64,000 nt of DNA, taken from contig SVRW01000003.1 in the NCBI GenBank assembly GCA_015064625.1, positions 45,511 to 109,510 on the forward strand. The letters run 5' to 3'. The stretch is from Oscillospiraceae bacterium (GTDB lineage: Bacteria > Bacillota > Clostridia > Oscillospirales > CAG-382). The position numbers were made by a program, and so were the translations under genes. Below the pieces are notes generated by a model that saw only the letters and a list, made by a program, of their open reading frames with translations, had not been told where the DNA came from and did not search any database. This document shows positions 33,306-42,880 of this stretch, piece after piece (the first letter of the stretch is position 1; each line of letters begins with the position of its first letter).

Positions 33306-35048
33306 ATGACATTTTTAAATAAAAATAAGCGGACATTATTTCTTCTGCTTGCTTTGATTCTTCTGCTTGCCTCGTGTAACGGAAACGAAGGAAGCTTTGA
33401 AAGTGAATATGTTTCCGAAGAATCCGTAGAGTCGGAAGCTTCAGAAGAAGAAATCTCTTTTGAAGCCCCTGATCAGTCTTTGGCGGATAATGGATTTATA
33501 GACCTCTCTTTCGTTGCTAACGAGGGTGGATACGTTTCGGGAAGCTTAAAGCAAGTCCTTGAGCAAGGAGAGCTTTCAAAAACCGTTACGGCAATTCCAA
33601 ACCTTTGCTATCGCTTCAAGGAATGGAGCGACGGTGTTACGGAAGCTACGAGAAGCGGAGAGAGCTTTTCCGAAGATACCGTATTAACGGCTGTTTTTGA
33701 GTATTCAGGACTTCCCGAAATACACATTGAATATAAAAAATGGATAAATAAGCGATACCCCATAAGTGCAAGCTTCACCGTTAAAAATGCAAGCGGTATT
33801 TATGAATTTGAAAGTGCCACCGGTCAGATACAAGGCAGAGGAAATTCCACGTGGAATCATGCCAAAAAACCTTATAAGATTAAATTTGATGAAAAAGTTA
33901 ATCTTTTGGGAATAGGTTCGAACGCAAAAAAAGATTGGGTATTGCTGGCAAACCATGGAGACCAGTCTCTTTTCAGAAACTATCTTGCATATAATATAGC
34001 TCATAAAGCGGGAATTGGTTATAAAGCCACGTTGGTTGAGGTTTATCTTAACGGAAAATATAACGGTGTTTATATGCTGACGGGTAAGGTTGAAGAATCT
34101 CGCTTAGGCGTTGACGCAACGAAGGAAAAAGGCGGTTTTATAATCGAGCTTGACGATTATTATTCTGGCAAGGAAAATGTGGATTACTTGAAGGTTGGCG
34201 CCGAGTATTATAGCCTTAAGTCTGATTATATCGATTCTGAACATATGAAAACAATAAAGCAATGCATAATTGATATAAATTCTGCCATTGCTACAAAGGA
34301 TAAAGACCAAATTTGCGCTCTTATTGATATTGATTCATGTATCGATATGTATCTTTTGCAGGAATATACGAAAAATACTGACGTTGGCTGGTCAAGCTTT
34401 TATATGTATAAGCGGGATGAAGGCGATAAATTAAGATTCGGACCTGCCTGGGATTTTGATATTGCCATGGGTAACGATTACCGTCTTGATAAAGGAAGCT
34501 ATGAAAATATTTATGTCGGCAGATATAGCGGTTTTACACAGCAGAATTGGTGGTTTATCTATCTTTGCCGAATGGAATGGTTCAGAGAGCTTGCGCTGGA
34601 AAGATGGAACACCGTTTTTTACGGCTACGTTGAAGATACCCTTGATGAATTGAAGGATTACGCAGAAATCAACTGGGAAGAACTGGAAAACAATTTTGTC
34701 CGTTGGAATATTTTCGGAAAACGTGTCAACTGTGAGCCTACTCAGATAATAAATCTGAGGTCATATCTTGAACATTACAGATACTTTATAGCTTGGACAG
34801 AGCTTCGTCTTGAATGGCTGGACAATTGTTATAACGATATTGACTTTTGGATGAAGGAAATAAACGATAGAACATATCCTCAATATAAAGGCGGTAAAAT
34901 TCCCGAAATAGAGCCTGATCCAAACGCTCCTGAAAAATCCGAAGAACCTGAATCTTCGGAAGAATCAGAAGACGTTGGGGATTATGCAGAAATGCCTGTA
35001 ACTTTTGAGAACGAGACAAAAAGAAAGCCTAAAAAGAAACCTTTATAA
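33306..35048 (+). CDS. CotH-kinase family lipoprotein
   Basis: 580 residues from ATG 33306 (GAGGA five bases upstream; an in-frame TTG at 33294 is less likely). The signal peptide ends LLLASC with Cys24 as lipid site. Then comes a Ser/Glu-rich linker to ~55, a ~70-residue InlB-repeat-like unit (RFKEWSDGVTEATRSG) and the CotH domain from ~135. That domain has QGRGNSTWNHAKKPYKIK, ANHGDQSLFRNYLAY and the kinase metal motif WDFDIAMGND. CotH phosphorylates spore-coat proteins in Bacillus. Here the anchor points to a surface role. The C-terminal tail is Pro/Glu/Ser- and Lys-rich. Confidence 0.88.
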   Translation: MTFLNKNKRTLFLLLALILLLASCNGNEGSFESEYVSEESVESEASEEEISFEAPDQSLADNGFIDLSFVANEGGYVSGSLKQVLEQGELSKTVTAIPNLCYRFKEWSDGVTEATRSGESFSEDTVLTAVFEYSGLPEIHIEYKKWINKRYPISASFTVKNASGIYEFESATGQIQGRGNSTWNHAKKPYKIKFDEKVNLLGIGSNAKKDWVLLANHGDQSLFRNYLAYNIAHKAGIGYKATLVEVYLNGKYNGVYMLTGKVEESRLGVDATKEKGGFIIELDDYYSGKENVDYLKVGAEYYSLKSDYIDSEHMKTIKQCIIDINSAIATKDKDQICALIDIDSCIDMYLLQEYTKNTDVGWSSFYMYKRDEGDKLRFGPAWDFDIAMGNDYRLDKGSYENIYVGRYSGFTQQNWWFIYLCRMEWFRELALERWNTVFYGYVEDTLDELKDYAEINWEELENNFVRWNIFGKRVNCEPTQIINLRSYLEHYRYFIAWTELRLEWLDNCYNDIDFWMKEINDRTYPQYKGGKIPEIEPDPNAPEKSEEPESSEESEDVGDYAEMPVTFENETKRKPKKKPL

Positions 35049-35057
35049 ATAAAAATT

Positions 35058-35094
35058 GGGATGTAAAAACTTTTGCTTTTACATCCCGTTTTTT
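35058..35094 (+). terminator. rho-independent terminator after CotH gene
   Basis: GGGATGTAAAA (35058-35068) pairs with TTTTACATCCC (35077-35087), followed by G and six T. Confidence 0.92.
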
Positions 35095-35153
35095 GTGTAT
35101 TTGTTATTTGGCTAACAAGCTTTTTGTAAAATAGCTATAGCTTTTTAAAACAA

Positions 35154-35804
35154 TTATTTGTTTTCGTCAGCAACAATAGCAATTCCTGCAGATGCACCGA
35201 TTCTGTTTGCGCCTGCATTGATAAGAGCCATAGCAGATGCATAATCTCTTACACCGCCTGATGCTTTGATAAAGCTGTTGTCTCCAACTGTAGCTTTGAT
35301 GAGAGCAATGTCTTCAACGGTTGCGCTGCCTTTTGCAAAGCCTGTGCAGGTCTTTACGAAGTCAGCCTTTGCTTCTAAACAAAGCTTTGAAACGGCAACT
35401 TTTTCTTCATCTTCAAGAAGACCTGTTTCAATAATAACCTTGAGAGTTTTCTCTCCAATAGCTTCTTTAACAGCGGCAATATCAGCACGAACAAAATCAT
35501 AATCCTTGTCCTTGAGCTTGCCGATATTTATAACCATATCGAATTCGTCACATCCATCTTTGAGAGCTTCTTTTGCTTCAAAAACTTTTGTTTCTGTTTT
35601 TCCTGCTCCCAAGGGGAAGCCGATAACGGTACAAATTTTAACACTTGTATCTTTGAGATAATCCTTTGCAGCGGCTACGTTGCAAGGATTTACGCAAACG
35701 GAAGCGAAGGAATATTCAGCTGCTTCCATGCAAAGCTTTTTAAGTTCTTCTGCGGTTGCGGTAGGTTTAAGGAGTGTGTGGTCAATGTAAGATGCAATTC
35801 CCAT
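35154..35804 (-). CDS. deoC: deoxyribose-phosphate aldolase
   Basis: 216 residues, normal length. The barrel motifs are present: IASYIDHTLLKPTAT at the start, SVCVNPCNV, CDEFDMVINIG, and the Schiff-base Lys in FVKTCTGF. A second conserved Lys lies in IKASGGVRDY. It splits deoxyribose 5-phosphate to acetaldehyde and glyceraldehyde 3-phosphate in nucleoside salvage. GAGAGG precedes ATG 35804. It follows ilvE by 13 bases, an uncommon pairing. Confidence 0.97.
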   Translation of the reverse strand: MGIASYIDHTLLKPTATAEELKKLCMEAAEYSFASVCVNPCNVAAAKDYLKDTSVKICTVIGFPLGAGKTETKVFEAKEALKDGCDEFDMVINIGKLKDKDYDFVRADIAAVKEAIGEKTLKVIIETGLLEDEEKVAVSKLCLEAKADFVKTCTGFAKGSATVEDIALIKATVGDNSFIKASGGVRDYASAMALINAGANRIGASAGIAIVADENK

Positions 35805-35817
35805 TTTTATACCTCTC

Positions 35818-36843
35818 TTATTTTATTCTCATTATCCAGCCTTCAGGGGCTTCAATTCTGCCCATCTGGATTCCCGTAAGTGTATCGTAAAGCTTTTTGG
35901 TGATGGGGCCCATTTCTTTATTGCTATCGGGAAATACGATTTCTTTTCCGTGGTCATTGATTATGCCAACTGGGGAGATAACTGCGGCTGTTCCGCAAAG
36001 TCCGCATTCTGCAAAATCAGAAAGCTCGTCCTTGTGAATTTCACGTTCTTCTGTTTTGAGACCAAGATATTTTTCAGCAACGTAAAGAAGTGAACGTCTT
36101 GTGATGGAGGGAAGAATTGTGTCGGATTTAGGTGTAACAACCGTTCCGTCTTTTGTTATGAAGATAATGTTTGCTCCACCTGTTTCTTCGATCTTGGTTT
36201 TGGTTGCGGCATCAAGATAAAGGTTTTCATCAAATCCTAAATCGTGGGCTTCAACAATGTTATAAAGGCTCATTGCATAGTTAAGACCTGCTTTGATGTT
36301 ACCTGTTCCTTTGGGAGCGGCTCTGTCGAGATCAGAAAGTCTGATGTTGAGAGGGCGAACACCGCCTTTGAAATAAGGCCCAACGGGAGTTACGAACATT
36401 CTGAACTGATATTCTTCTGCCGGTTTAACACCGATAACAGGGCTGCTACCGAACATATAAGGTCTGATGTAAAGAGTTGCTCCCGAACCGTAGGGGGGAA
36501 CGAAATCCTCATTTGCTTCAACAACCTGTTTTACTGCATCAACGAACATTCCTTCGGGAAGTACTGGAATACGAAGTTTTACTGCGGAATCGTGGATTCT
36601 TTCAGCGTTAAGGTCGGGACGGAATGTTACGATATGTCCGTCTTCCGTTGTATATGCCTTGAGACCTTCAAAGCATGTCTGTGCATATTGAAGAACGCCT
36701 GCACATTCGCTTATTGTGATGTTTGAATCTTCTGTAAGACCACCTTTGTCCCATGCACCGTTTTTATAGTTTGCAACGAAACGTGATCTTGTCTTGATAT
36801 AGCCAAACCCTAAGTTTGCCCAATCAATGTTTTGCTTTGTCAT
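35818..36843 (-). CDS. ilvE: branched-chain amino acid aminotransferase
   Basis: 341 residues, the eukaryotic-type (BCAT long) class IV enzyme with an N-terminal extension. The PLP Lys is in GTGNIKAGLNYAMSLYN, and YIRPYMFGSSPVIGVKPAEE is typical. The C-terminus holds CGTAAVISPVG, the binding loop. It converts leucine, isoleucine and valine to 2-oxo acids. GGAGG precedes ATG 36843 (bases 36850-36855, complement). A promoter lies just upstream. It is co-transcribed with deoC. Confidence 0.96.
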   Translation of the reverse strand: MTKQNIDWANLGFGYIKTRSRFVANYKNGAWDKGGLTEDSNITISECAGVLQYAQTCFEGLKAYTTEDGHIVTFRPDLNAERIHDSAVKLRIPVLPEGMFVDAVKQVVEANEDFVPPYGSGATLYIRPYMFGSSPVIGVKPAEEYQFRMFVTPVGPYFKGGVRPLNIRLSDLDRAAPKGTGNIKAGLNYAMSLYNIVEAHDLGFDENLYLDAATKTKIEETGGANIIFITKDGTVVTPKSDTILPSITRRSLLYVAEKYLGLKTEEREIHKDELSDFAECGLCGTAAVISPVGIINDHGKEIVFPDSNKEMGPITKKLYDTLTGIQMGRIEAPEGWIMRIK

Positions 36844-36898
36844 GTTTTATGACCTCCTCGAATATAAGAATTGTTATTTTAAACAACCAATTATCCCC

Positions 36899-36927
36899 AT
36901 TATACCACTTTATTTTCAAGTATGCAA
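36899..36927 (-). promoter_or_regulatory. promoter for ilvE-deoC
   Basis: Minus-strand TTGCAT (36927-36922) and TATAAT (36904-36899), spacer 17. On the plus strand TATAAT at 36960-36965 may serve pgeF, but no good -35 is visible for it. Confidence 0.75.
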
Positions 36928-36994
36928 TATATTTTCGATAATTTTTTCAAAAAAATATGTATAATATAAGATAATAAGACTTGGAGAGGTAAAA

Positions 36995-37759
36995 ATGTTT
37001 ATTTACGAAAACGGAATTTTCAAATCTTCTCTTTTAATGGAGAAAAATATAAAACACGGTTTTTCTACAAGGCGTGGCGGAGTGAGTCGTTTGCCCTACA
37101 CTTCTTCTATGAACGTAGGGTTTGGAAGGGGAGACGAGGACGACGTAGTTCTTAAAAATATAAAAATCCTTGAAGAGCTGTCTGGCATAAATAATTCAAA
37201 AATCGTTTATGCACCGCAAATACATTCAAGGATAATAAGAAAAATAGAAAATGAAGATTTTACATCACCTGTAGATGAATGTGACGGATTCATCACAAAT
37301 AAGAAGGGTATATCCCTTCTTATCAGAATGGCAGACTGTGTACCCGTATTGTTTTACGGTGGAAACGTGGTTTGTGCTGTCCATGCAGGCTGGAGAGGTA
37401 CTGTTTTGGGAATATGCGAAGAAGCTGTGAAGCTTTTTTCAGAGTATGGCGTAAATCCCCAAGAAATAACTGTCGCAATAGGACATTGTATTCACTCTTG
37501 TTGCTTTGAAGTAAAAGAGGATTTTGTGGAATCAGTTTCAAAGGAAAGAGGCGCAAATTTTGCTTTGCGACATATAAAAAAGTCGGAAAACGGATTTTAT
37601 GCTGACCTTGTTTCGATGAATGAGGAAATCCTTAAAAATTCAGGCGTTATAAATATTGATTCAAGCTCACATTGTACCGCATGCAACCCTGATCTTTTCC
37701 ATTCTCATAGAAAAACAGGCGGACTCCGCGGAACAATGGGAGCGGTGATTTCTTTGTGA
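36995..37759 (+). CDS. pgeF: PgeF/YfiH family multi-copper-fold protein
   Basis: 254 residues. The family motifs are KHGFSTRRGGVS, then ADCVPVLFYGG and VCAVHAGWRGTVLGI; His and Cys ligands lie in IGHCIHSCCFEVKEDF and CTACNPDLFHSHR. Relatives are purine nucleoside phosphorylases/oxidases with adenosine deaminase activity, or act to remove mis-incorporated L-Ser in peptidoglycan editing. GGAGAGG precedes ATG 36995. It has no obvious operon partner. Confidence 0.9.
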   Translation: MFIYENGIFKSSLLMEKNIKHGFSTRRGGVSRLPYTSSMNVGFGRGDEDDVVLKNIKILEELSGINNSKIVYAPQIHSRIIRKIENEDFTSPVDECDGFITNKKGISLLIRMADCVPVLFYGGNVVCAVHAGWRGTVLGICEEAVKLFSEYGVNPQEITVAIGHCIHSCCFEVKEDFVESVSKERGANFALRHIKKSENGFYADLVSMNEEILKNSGVINIDSSSHCTACNPDLFHSHRKTGGLRGTMGAVISL

Positions 37760-37795
37760 TAAATAATGAAATTTGAACTTTTTTTTAATAAAGTG

Positions 37796-37824
37796 TTGAC
37801 AATAGCTTTGCTGTATGTTATTAT
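37796..37824 (+). promoter_or_regulatory. promoter for surface lipoprotein pair
   Basis: TTGACA (37796-37801) and TATTAT (37819-37824), spacer 17. The ATG lies 85 bases downstream. Confidence 0.8.
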
Positions 37825-37908
37825 TGGACATATAGATAACTTATTAGCTAATTGGTTTTAAATACATTTCTGAAAAATGACAATAAGCGATTTTGGAGAA
37901 CACTTATT

Positions 37909-38889
37909 ATGAAAAAAGTTGCATTTTTTCTTTTGATAATTTTGATTTTTTGTTTATCTTCATGTGGTGAAGATAAATCTTCTAAAACTTCTGAAGATTC
38001 TTCTTCCGATGTTGTTTTAAAGCAAGACAAAGAGTCTTCAGTGGAAGACGCTTCATCAACTATTGAAGAAAAATCTGAAGAGATTTCAGAAGACCCGTCA
38101 ACACTACCATCATATTTTTTGCTTTCAAAAATTGAAACAAAGGTTTCGTCGGGTACTAACAAAACAGAAATGAAGTACAACGAAGATGGTTTGATTATTG
38201 AAAATGTTTCTTATGCAAAGGGAAAACTTAGTACCAAATACACATATGAATATAACGACAATGGAATTTTGATAGTCGAAGCACATTATGCATATGACAA
38301 TTCCGGAAACGTTTTTTATTACACCAAAAACACGTATTCTCACGATGAAGATGGTGTTTTGAAAAGTTGTGAACTTGACGAAAACGGAGATTTGTATACT
38401 ATTTCCTATGAATATGATTCGAAAGGAAGATTGTCTTCTTCACAGAAATCAAATAAAGATGGTGAGATTATATTACGTACAGAGTACAACTACTTAGAGA
38501 ATAATGAGGGATATACTAAGATAAATTATACGCCAGATGGACTTCAAAAAGAGGTATATGACAAAAATGAAAATATGATTGAATATTCTTTTGAGAATTC
38601 AAGTGGTGTTGTAACGTCAAATACAATTCTTGAATATGATGATTATAATAACATTATCAAGTCTACAAATAACAAAGGTGTTATAACTGAATTCAAAAAC
38701 ACGTATGAAAACAACTTACTGATAAGTATTAAGACTTTTGTCGATGGTGAAGAAACCGAAATGACCGAATACAAGTACGATAAATACGGTAACTGTATTA
38801 AAGAAAAGGTTTCAAGTGCAACAGGCACGGTAAAAAGGGAGATAACAAACACATGGACACCTGTTTACTCAGAAGGAGGTGCGCTATGA
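37909..38889 (+). CDS. lipoprotein with YD/RHS-like repeats
   Basis: 326 residues from ATG 37909 (GGAGA upstream); an in-frame start at 37852 lies too near the promoter. The lipobox is FCLSSC with Cys19. A Ser/Glu/Asp-rich linker covers ~20-65. The mature part is made of ~20-residue beta-strand repeats with Y-x-Y-D-x-x-G cores, such as YEYNDNGILIVEAHY, YEYDSKGRLSSSQKS and YKYDKYGNCIKEKV, the pattern of RHS/YD beta-shell proteins. It has no toxin tip. It overlaps the next gene by four bases (ATGA), so they are translated together. The role is unknown. Confidence 0.75.
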   Translation: MKKVAFFLLIILIFCLSSCGEDKSSKTSEDSSSDVVLKQDKESSVEDASSTIEEKSEEISEDPSTLPSYFLLSKIETKVSSGTNKTEMKYNEDGLIIENVSYAKGKLSTKYTYEYNDNGILIVEAHYAYDNSGNVFYYTKNTYSHDEDGVLKSCELDENGDLYTISYEYDSKGRLSSSQKSNKDGEIILRTEYNYLENNEGYTKINYTPDGLQKEVYDKNENMIEYSFENSSGVVTSNTILEYDDYNNIIKSTNNKGVITEFKNTYENNLLISIKTFVDGEETEMTEYKYDKYGNCIKEKVSSATGTVKREITNTWTPVYSEGGAL

Positions 38890-39347
38890 TCACTATTGAA
38901 GAAGCACGCATACTGCAAAATAAAGCTCAGAAGAAAAGTCTTGTAATACTATCTATAAGCTTTTTAATTCTCGCTGCTATTTGTGTTGGTTTGTTTTTTG
39001 TCGGTAAGAGGGAGTTTACTATTGCATTGTATTTATCAGTGTTCGTTTTACTATACGTTGCATACAAGGTTAAAATAACGGAGTTTCTTCGAGCTAAAGA
39101 ATATGAGGGTGAAGTAACGTATTTTAACGTTGATACAGAACAATATAAAAAAATACATACACATCAGGTTGGCTCTAAATATGATACGTACAGAATTTTA
39201 GTTGCTGATATGCAAGTTGAAGATAAAAACGGAAAGACAAGACATAAGACCTTCAGATATACAAAAGAGTATGACAATGTAAAACCAGGAGATAAAGCTA
39301 CCGTTTTGAGATTTGTTGATAAACCCATAATTGCATTCCAAAAGTAG
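38886..39347 (+). CDS. two-helix membrane protein of unknown function
   Basis: 153 residues from ATG 38886; AAGGAGGTG lies six bases upstream and the ATGA overlap with the lipoprotein's stop shows coupling. The first ~25 residues are cytoplasmic, two adjacent helices span about 19-40 and 45-62, and a soluble beta-rich tail follows (YDTYRILVADMQVEDKNGK to KPGDKATVLRF). No family is recognised; the tail resembles DUF3592-type extracytoplasmic domains. It is closed by a terminator. Confidence 0.65.
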   Translation: MITIEEARILQNKAQKKSLVILSISFLILAAICVGLFFVGKREFTIALYLSVFVLLYVAYKVKITEFLRAKEYEGEVTYFNVDTEQYKKIHTHQVGSKYDTYRILVADMQVEDKNGKTRHKTFRYTKEYDNVKPGDKATVLRFVDKPIIAFQK

Positions 39348-39371
39348 TTGTTTTTAATCTTACAAATGATA

Positions 39372-39412
39372 AGAGATGTAAAAAACTTTGGCTTTTTACA
39401 TCTCTGTTTTTT
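39372..39412. terminator. rho-independent terminator
   Basis: AGAGATGTAAAAA (39372-39384) pairs with TTTTTACATCTCT (39393-39405), followed by G and six T. It overlaps the end of the converging gene by two bases. The arm design (GATGTAAAA) is close to the terminator at 35058. Confidence 0.9.
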
Positions 39413-41570
39413 ATTCGGTTGCTGAAAAGATAAATATTTGTGTATCCTTCGCAGGGGATGACATAATAGCTTTATTTATCTGTTCAAGACGTTTTGCATC
39501 AAGGCGAACGAAAGCATCGTCAAATATAACGGGCGGAAACGTATCGTTATAAATTGCTTTCAGCAAAGCAAGACGTAAGCAGATATATGCCGTCGCTCTT
39601 GCACCTGCGCTCAGATATTCAGCACTTTTGACAGTTTCACCGTTGTCAGTGGTAAGGGAAAGCTCCGTCGTTACGTTGAGAGCCTTGTATTTGCCGTCTG
39701 TTGCTATTTCAAAAAGCTCTGATGCATATGAAGTTATCTTTGGTGCAAGAGTTGCTTTCATTTCGTCGCTTGCTTTTTCTATAATCTCGATGGCGAGCTC
39801 TATAGCTTCAAGTCGTTCCTTTGAAGAATTAAGCTTTTTATAAACAGCCTCCGCTTTTTCAAACATAACTGCTGGTGGAACAATGGACGATTCGATAACG
39901 GCTTTTTCTTTCTTTGCCTCTATTATCTTTTCTTCCATTAGACGCTTTCCGTTCTGAACGAATTTGAGTTGTTTTTCGATTTCTTCCGAAGGACGCTCGG
40001 GTTTGATAGCTCCTTTTGCTTTTTCAAGTAACGCCTCTTTGTCAAGAAGCTCTGCGGTCTTTCTTAAGGATTCCCTTTGGCTTTCTTTAGCTTTTTTTGC
40101 TTCAGCTACTTTTTCTGTAACAGCTCGGAGCTTTCTTATCAGCTCTGCGGAATCCTCTGTGGAGTTTTTGAAATAACGTCCCAAAACTGAAGATAAGGTT
40201 TCTTCGCATTGCAAAAGCTCGTGCTTTATTGCTTCAAGACGCTTTTCAAGCTCGGATTTTTCATCTTTTTTCTGCGATATCTGTAAAGCTGTCTCTTCTC
40301 TTACGTTAAGTAAAGCCAGAAGCTCTGCTTCCGTGTTCACACCGAAGCTTTTTATGTATTTGCCCTTTGAAAAAATTTTGGAAACAGCCATAACAGAAAA
40401 TATTGCGGCTGATACGAGCAAAATTACGGAAAAATAAGGGAATAAAGAAACCTTTCCCGTAACTTTAAGCAATGCGAGAGTTATTCCTGAAATTCCAAGA
40501 ACTCCTGAAGCTCCAAAGCAAAGCATTGTGCTTTTTGATTTCTTTGATACATTTTCTTTTATTTCTTCAGTGTTTTCTGCACTTTCGATTGTTTTTGAAT
40601 TCAGAGCTGAAAGCTCGCTTTCTACCTTGGATATTCCAGCTACAAGTTCTGCGGAGATTGATTGCTTTGAAAGCTTTTCCGCATTTACGTTAACTAAATT
40701 TTCTATAAGCTCATTATCGGGAATGCCTGCATCCTCCAGTGTTGAAACAGCAATTCTGTACGCATTTTCCGCATTTACAGCCTCTTTTTCCAGTTCTTCA
40801 AGCTCGCAGAGCTTTAAATATGCTTCGTATTTGGAAAGGTTTTCTTTTTCAGCAAGGAGCTTTTTCTCGTTTGCGCTGTTTCGTTCGATGTTTTTCTCAA
40901 GTAAGGCTATTTGAGAACTTATGTCCTTCAATGTGGAAATTTTCTCCATGGATTTGTCGTAAGCTGTTTTATAGCTGGTGAACTCTTTTTCAAGGGCTTC
41001 GATAGTTCCGCCCCCGCGGGAGTTTTTCAGCTCCTTTTTAGCCTCTTTCAAACGTTTGAGTGCGGCTTCATTTTTGCCGCTTTCATCACCCGAAAAAATA
41101 ATATTTCTGATACTATCAAAAAGCTCGCTGTCACGGGCAGTGAGTGCGCAGTATTGGTCAAAAATGAAGGTTTTTTCAGCGGTTTCCATATCAACACCAA
41201 AGAAAACTTCGCCTGGGCAAAGTCCTTTGTGTACTGTTTTCCCTGTGGAAAGCTCTGTTATACTCAAAACTTCTTTTTGAGAGGGAGCGTATTTACGTTC
41301 TATTCTGTAAAGCTCTCCATCTGCGGAAATTTCTGCCGCACCAGCGGCAAAAGGGGAGTCCCAAGGAAGATACATCTTCCTTGCGCTGTCCATTATGTCT
41401 TTTTTTGCACTTCCGAATCCGTAGAAAATGAATTTTATAAATGCGGCAAGGGTGCTTTTTCCGCTTTCGTTTGGAGCGGTGATGCGGTTAATTCCCTCGT
41501 TTGGCGTTAACGTTTTGTTTTTCAGACAGCCGAAAGAGGTTATTTCAAGTTTTTTTATTATTATTTTCAC
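39411..41570 (-). CDS. SbcC/Rad50-like ATPase (YhaN type)
   Basis: 719 residues. The N-terminus has ITSFGCLKNKTLTP and a Walker A APNESGKSTLAAFIKF. The middle (about 170-600) is long coiled coil, broken by two hydrophobic segments near 345-390, which is typical of YhaN. The C-terminus holds AGARATAYICLRLALL (signature) and VIFDDAFVRLD (Walker B). With its partner YhaO/SbcD-like nuclease 13 bases upstream it should form a DNA-processing complex at the membrane, inferred from the helices. No specific substrate is shown. Confidence 0.85.
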   Translation of the reverse strand: MKIIIKKLEITSFGCLKNKTLTPNEGINRITAPNESGKSTLAAFIKFIFYGFGSAKKDIMDSARKMYLPWDSPFAAGAAEISADGELYRIERKYAPSQKEVLSITELSTGKTVHKGLCPGEVFFGVDMETAEKTFIFDQYCALTARDSELFDSIRNIIFSGDESGKNEAALKRLKEAKKELKNSRGGGTIEALEKEFTSYKTAYDKSMEKISTLKDISSQIALLEKNIERNSANEKKLLAEKENLSKYEAYLKLCELEELEKEAVNAENAYRIAVSTLEDAGIPDNELIENLVNVNAEKLSKQSISAELVAGISKVESELSALNSKTIESAENTEEIKENVSKKSKSTMLCFGASGVLGISGITLALLKVTGKVSLFPYFSVILLVSAAIFSVMAVSKIFSKGKYIKSFGVNTEAELLALLNVREETALQISQKKDEKSELEKRLEAIKHELLQCEETLSSVLGRYFKNSTEDSAELIRKLRAVTEKVAEAKKAKESQRESLRKTAELLDKEALLEKAKGAIKPERPSEEIEKQLKFVQNGKRLMEEKIIEAKKEKAVIESSIVPPAVMFEKAEAVYKKLNSSKERLEAIELAIEIIEKASDEMKATLAPKITSYASELFEIATDGKYKALNVTTELSLTTDNGETVKSAEYLSAGARATAYICLRLALLKAIYNDTFPPVIFDDAFVRLDAKRLEQINKAIMSSPAKDTQIFIFSATE

Positions 41571-41583
41571 TTATTTTCCTCCT

Positions 41584-42711
41584 TTAACTGTTTGTATCCA
41601 TAGGGATATCTCTGCCTTCTAATGCGGCAAGACCATATTTTATAGCTGAGTTTATTGTTTTCTTTTCTTCTTCTGAAGCATTAGCAAGTCTTTCACTTGC
41701 AATTCTGTAAAAAAGTCCTTTTAACGTGTTTTCTTTTTCCAAGGCGGAAACGTCAGGCTCTGGAACGGTTTTGTCAATGATTTCTATTCTGTAAGGCAAT
41801 GCGTTGCTTTCGCCAAAATCTGATGCGGAGAGAATGAAAGCACCTTTCACAGTGCCCGTAAGGGTGATTCTCAAAGCTGTATCAGCAGAAAATTCAGAAA
41901 GCCTTGGACGGATTAGGTCGATTGCTTCCGCTTTGTTTGAAACGCCTGATACGTCACATTCTATCCATTCATAACGCTTTATGGAAAATTGTTTCCAGTA
42001 CATTTCAGTTTTTTCTTTTGAAACGATGCCGTAATATGCACCCTTGTGACCCGTTTCGTCAAAGCCTCTGCCCTGGAGACATCCAGGATATGCATAATAG
42101 GTATCTCCTGCCTTCAGAAGCTCCGTTTTCTGATGTATATGCCCTAAAGCTACGTAATCAAAGCTTGATGACGCAATATCGTTAACCGTAACAGGTCCGT
42201 ATTTTGAAGAAGGTGTCATATCACCGTGACAAACGAGAATGTTAATCATATCTCTGTCAAGCTTTCCATACCCTGCAACAGGTGAGCTTATGTATTCGTT
42301 TGCAGTGAATCCAACCCCGTAAACGCAAACGCCAAGCTCCTCTAATCTGACACATTCTCTTGAACCCGAGAAAACGTGAACGTTATCTGGGAAGGTGTAA
42401 TTTTTATAAACGGAGGTTTCGTTGTATGGGTCGTGGTTACCTGGCGAAATGAAGAATTTGCACGTAGGGAGTGATGCAAAATCACGCATGACAGCTTCAA
42501 CCGTGTCTTTGGTTACAAATCTTGCATCGAACAGGTCACCCGAAATTAAAAATATATCAATTTTTTCACATTTGGCAAAAAACACTGCAGAGGAAAAAGC
42601 TCCCCTTAATTGAATGCGCCTCTGTTCTGATTCAGAGGGAGAGCCTATGGAAAAGGGCGAATCCAGATGCACGTCTGCCATATGAAAAACTTTAACGCTT
42701 TTTTGAATCAT
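41584..42711 (-). CDS. SbcD/Mre11-like DNA exonuclease (YhaO type)
   Basis: 375 residues from ATG 42711, set by GGAGG six bases upstream; a start at 42738 has none. Metallophosphoesterase motifs: FHMADVHLDSPF, ISGDLFDARF, ISPGNHDPYN, LVCHGDM and ALGHIHQK. The C-terminal ~100 residues are the capping region that contacts the ATPase. It is a Mn-dependent nuclease of double-strand-break and hairpin processing. It is the first gene of a two-gene operon with the YhaN-type ATPase. Confidence 0.9.
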   Translation of the reverse strand: MIQKSVKVFHMADVHLDSPFSIGSPSESEQRRIQLRGAFSSAVFFAKCEKIDIFLISGDLFDARFVTKDTVEAVMRDFASLPTCKFFISPGNHDPYNETSVYKNYTFPDNVHVFSGSRECVRLEELGVCVYGVGFTANEYISSPVAGYGKLDRDMINILVCHGDMTPSSKYGPVTVNDIASSSFDYVALGHIHQKTELLKAGDTYYAYPGCLQGRGFDETGHKGAYYGIVSKEKTEMYWKQFSIKRYEWIECDVSGVSNKAEAIDLIRPRLSEFSADTALRITLTGTVKGAFILSASDFGESNALPYRIEIIDKTVPEPDVSALEKENTLKGLFYRIASERLANASEEEKKTINSAIKYGLAALEGRDIPMDTNS

Positions 42712-42831
42712 AAATGCCTCCGCTAAATAATATTTCATCGAATTTTATACATTGTAACACTTTTTCTTCGGAATTACAATACATAAAAACGTTACCCTGT
42801 AAATATTTTTTTGCGAATTTCAAAAAAACTC

Positions 42832-42860
42832 TTTTCAAACGGGAAAAAATATGGTATTAT
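42832..42860 (+). promoter_or_regulatory. candidate promoter for holB-ricT
   Basis: TTTTCA (42832-42837) and TATTAT (42855-42860), spacer 17. It implies a very short leader of about 14 bases before ATG 42881, so moderate confidence. Confidence 0.5.
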
Positions 42861-42880
42861 ATGATTTGGAGGGATTTGTG

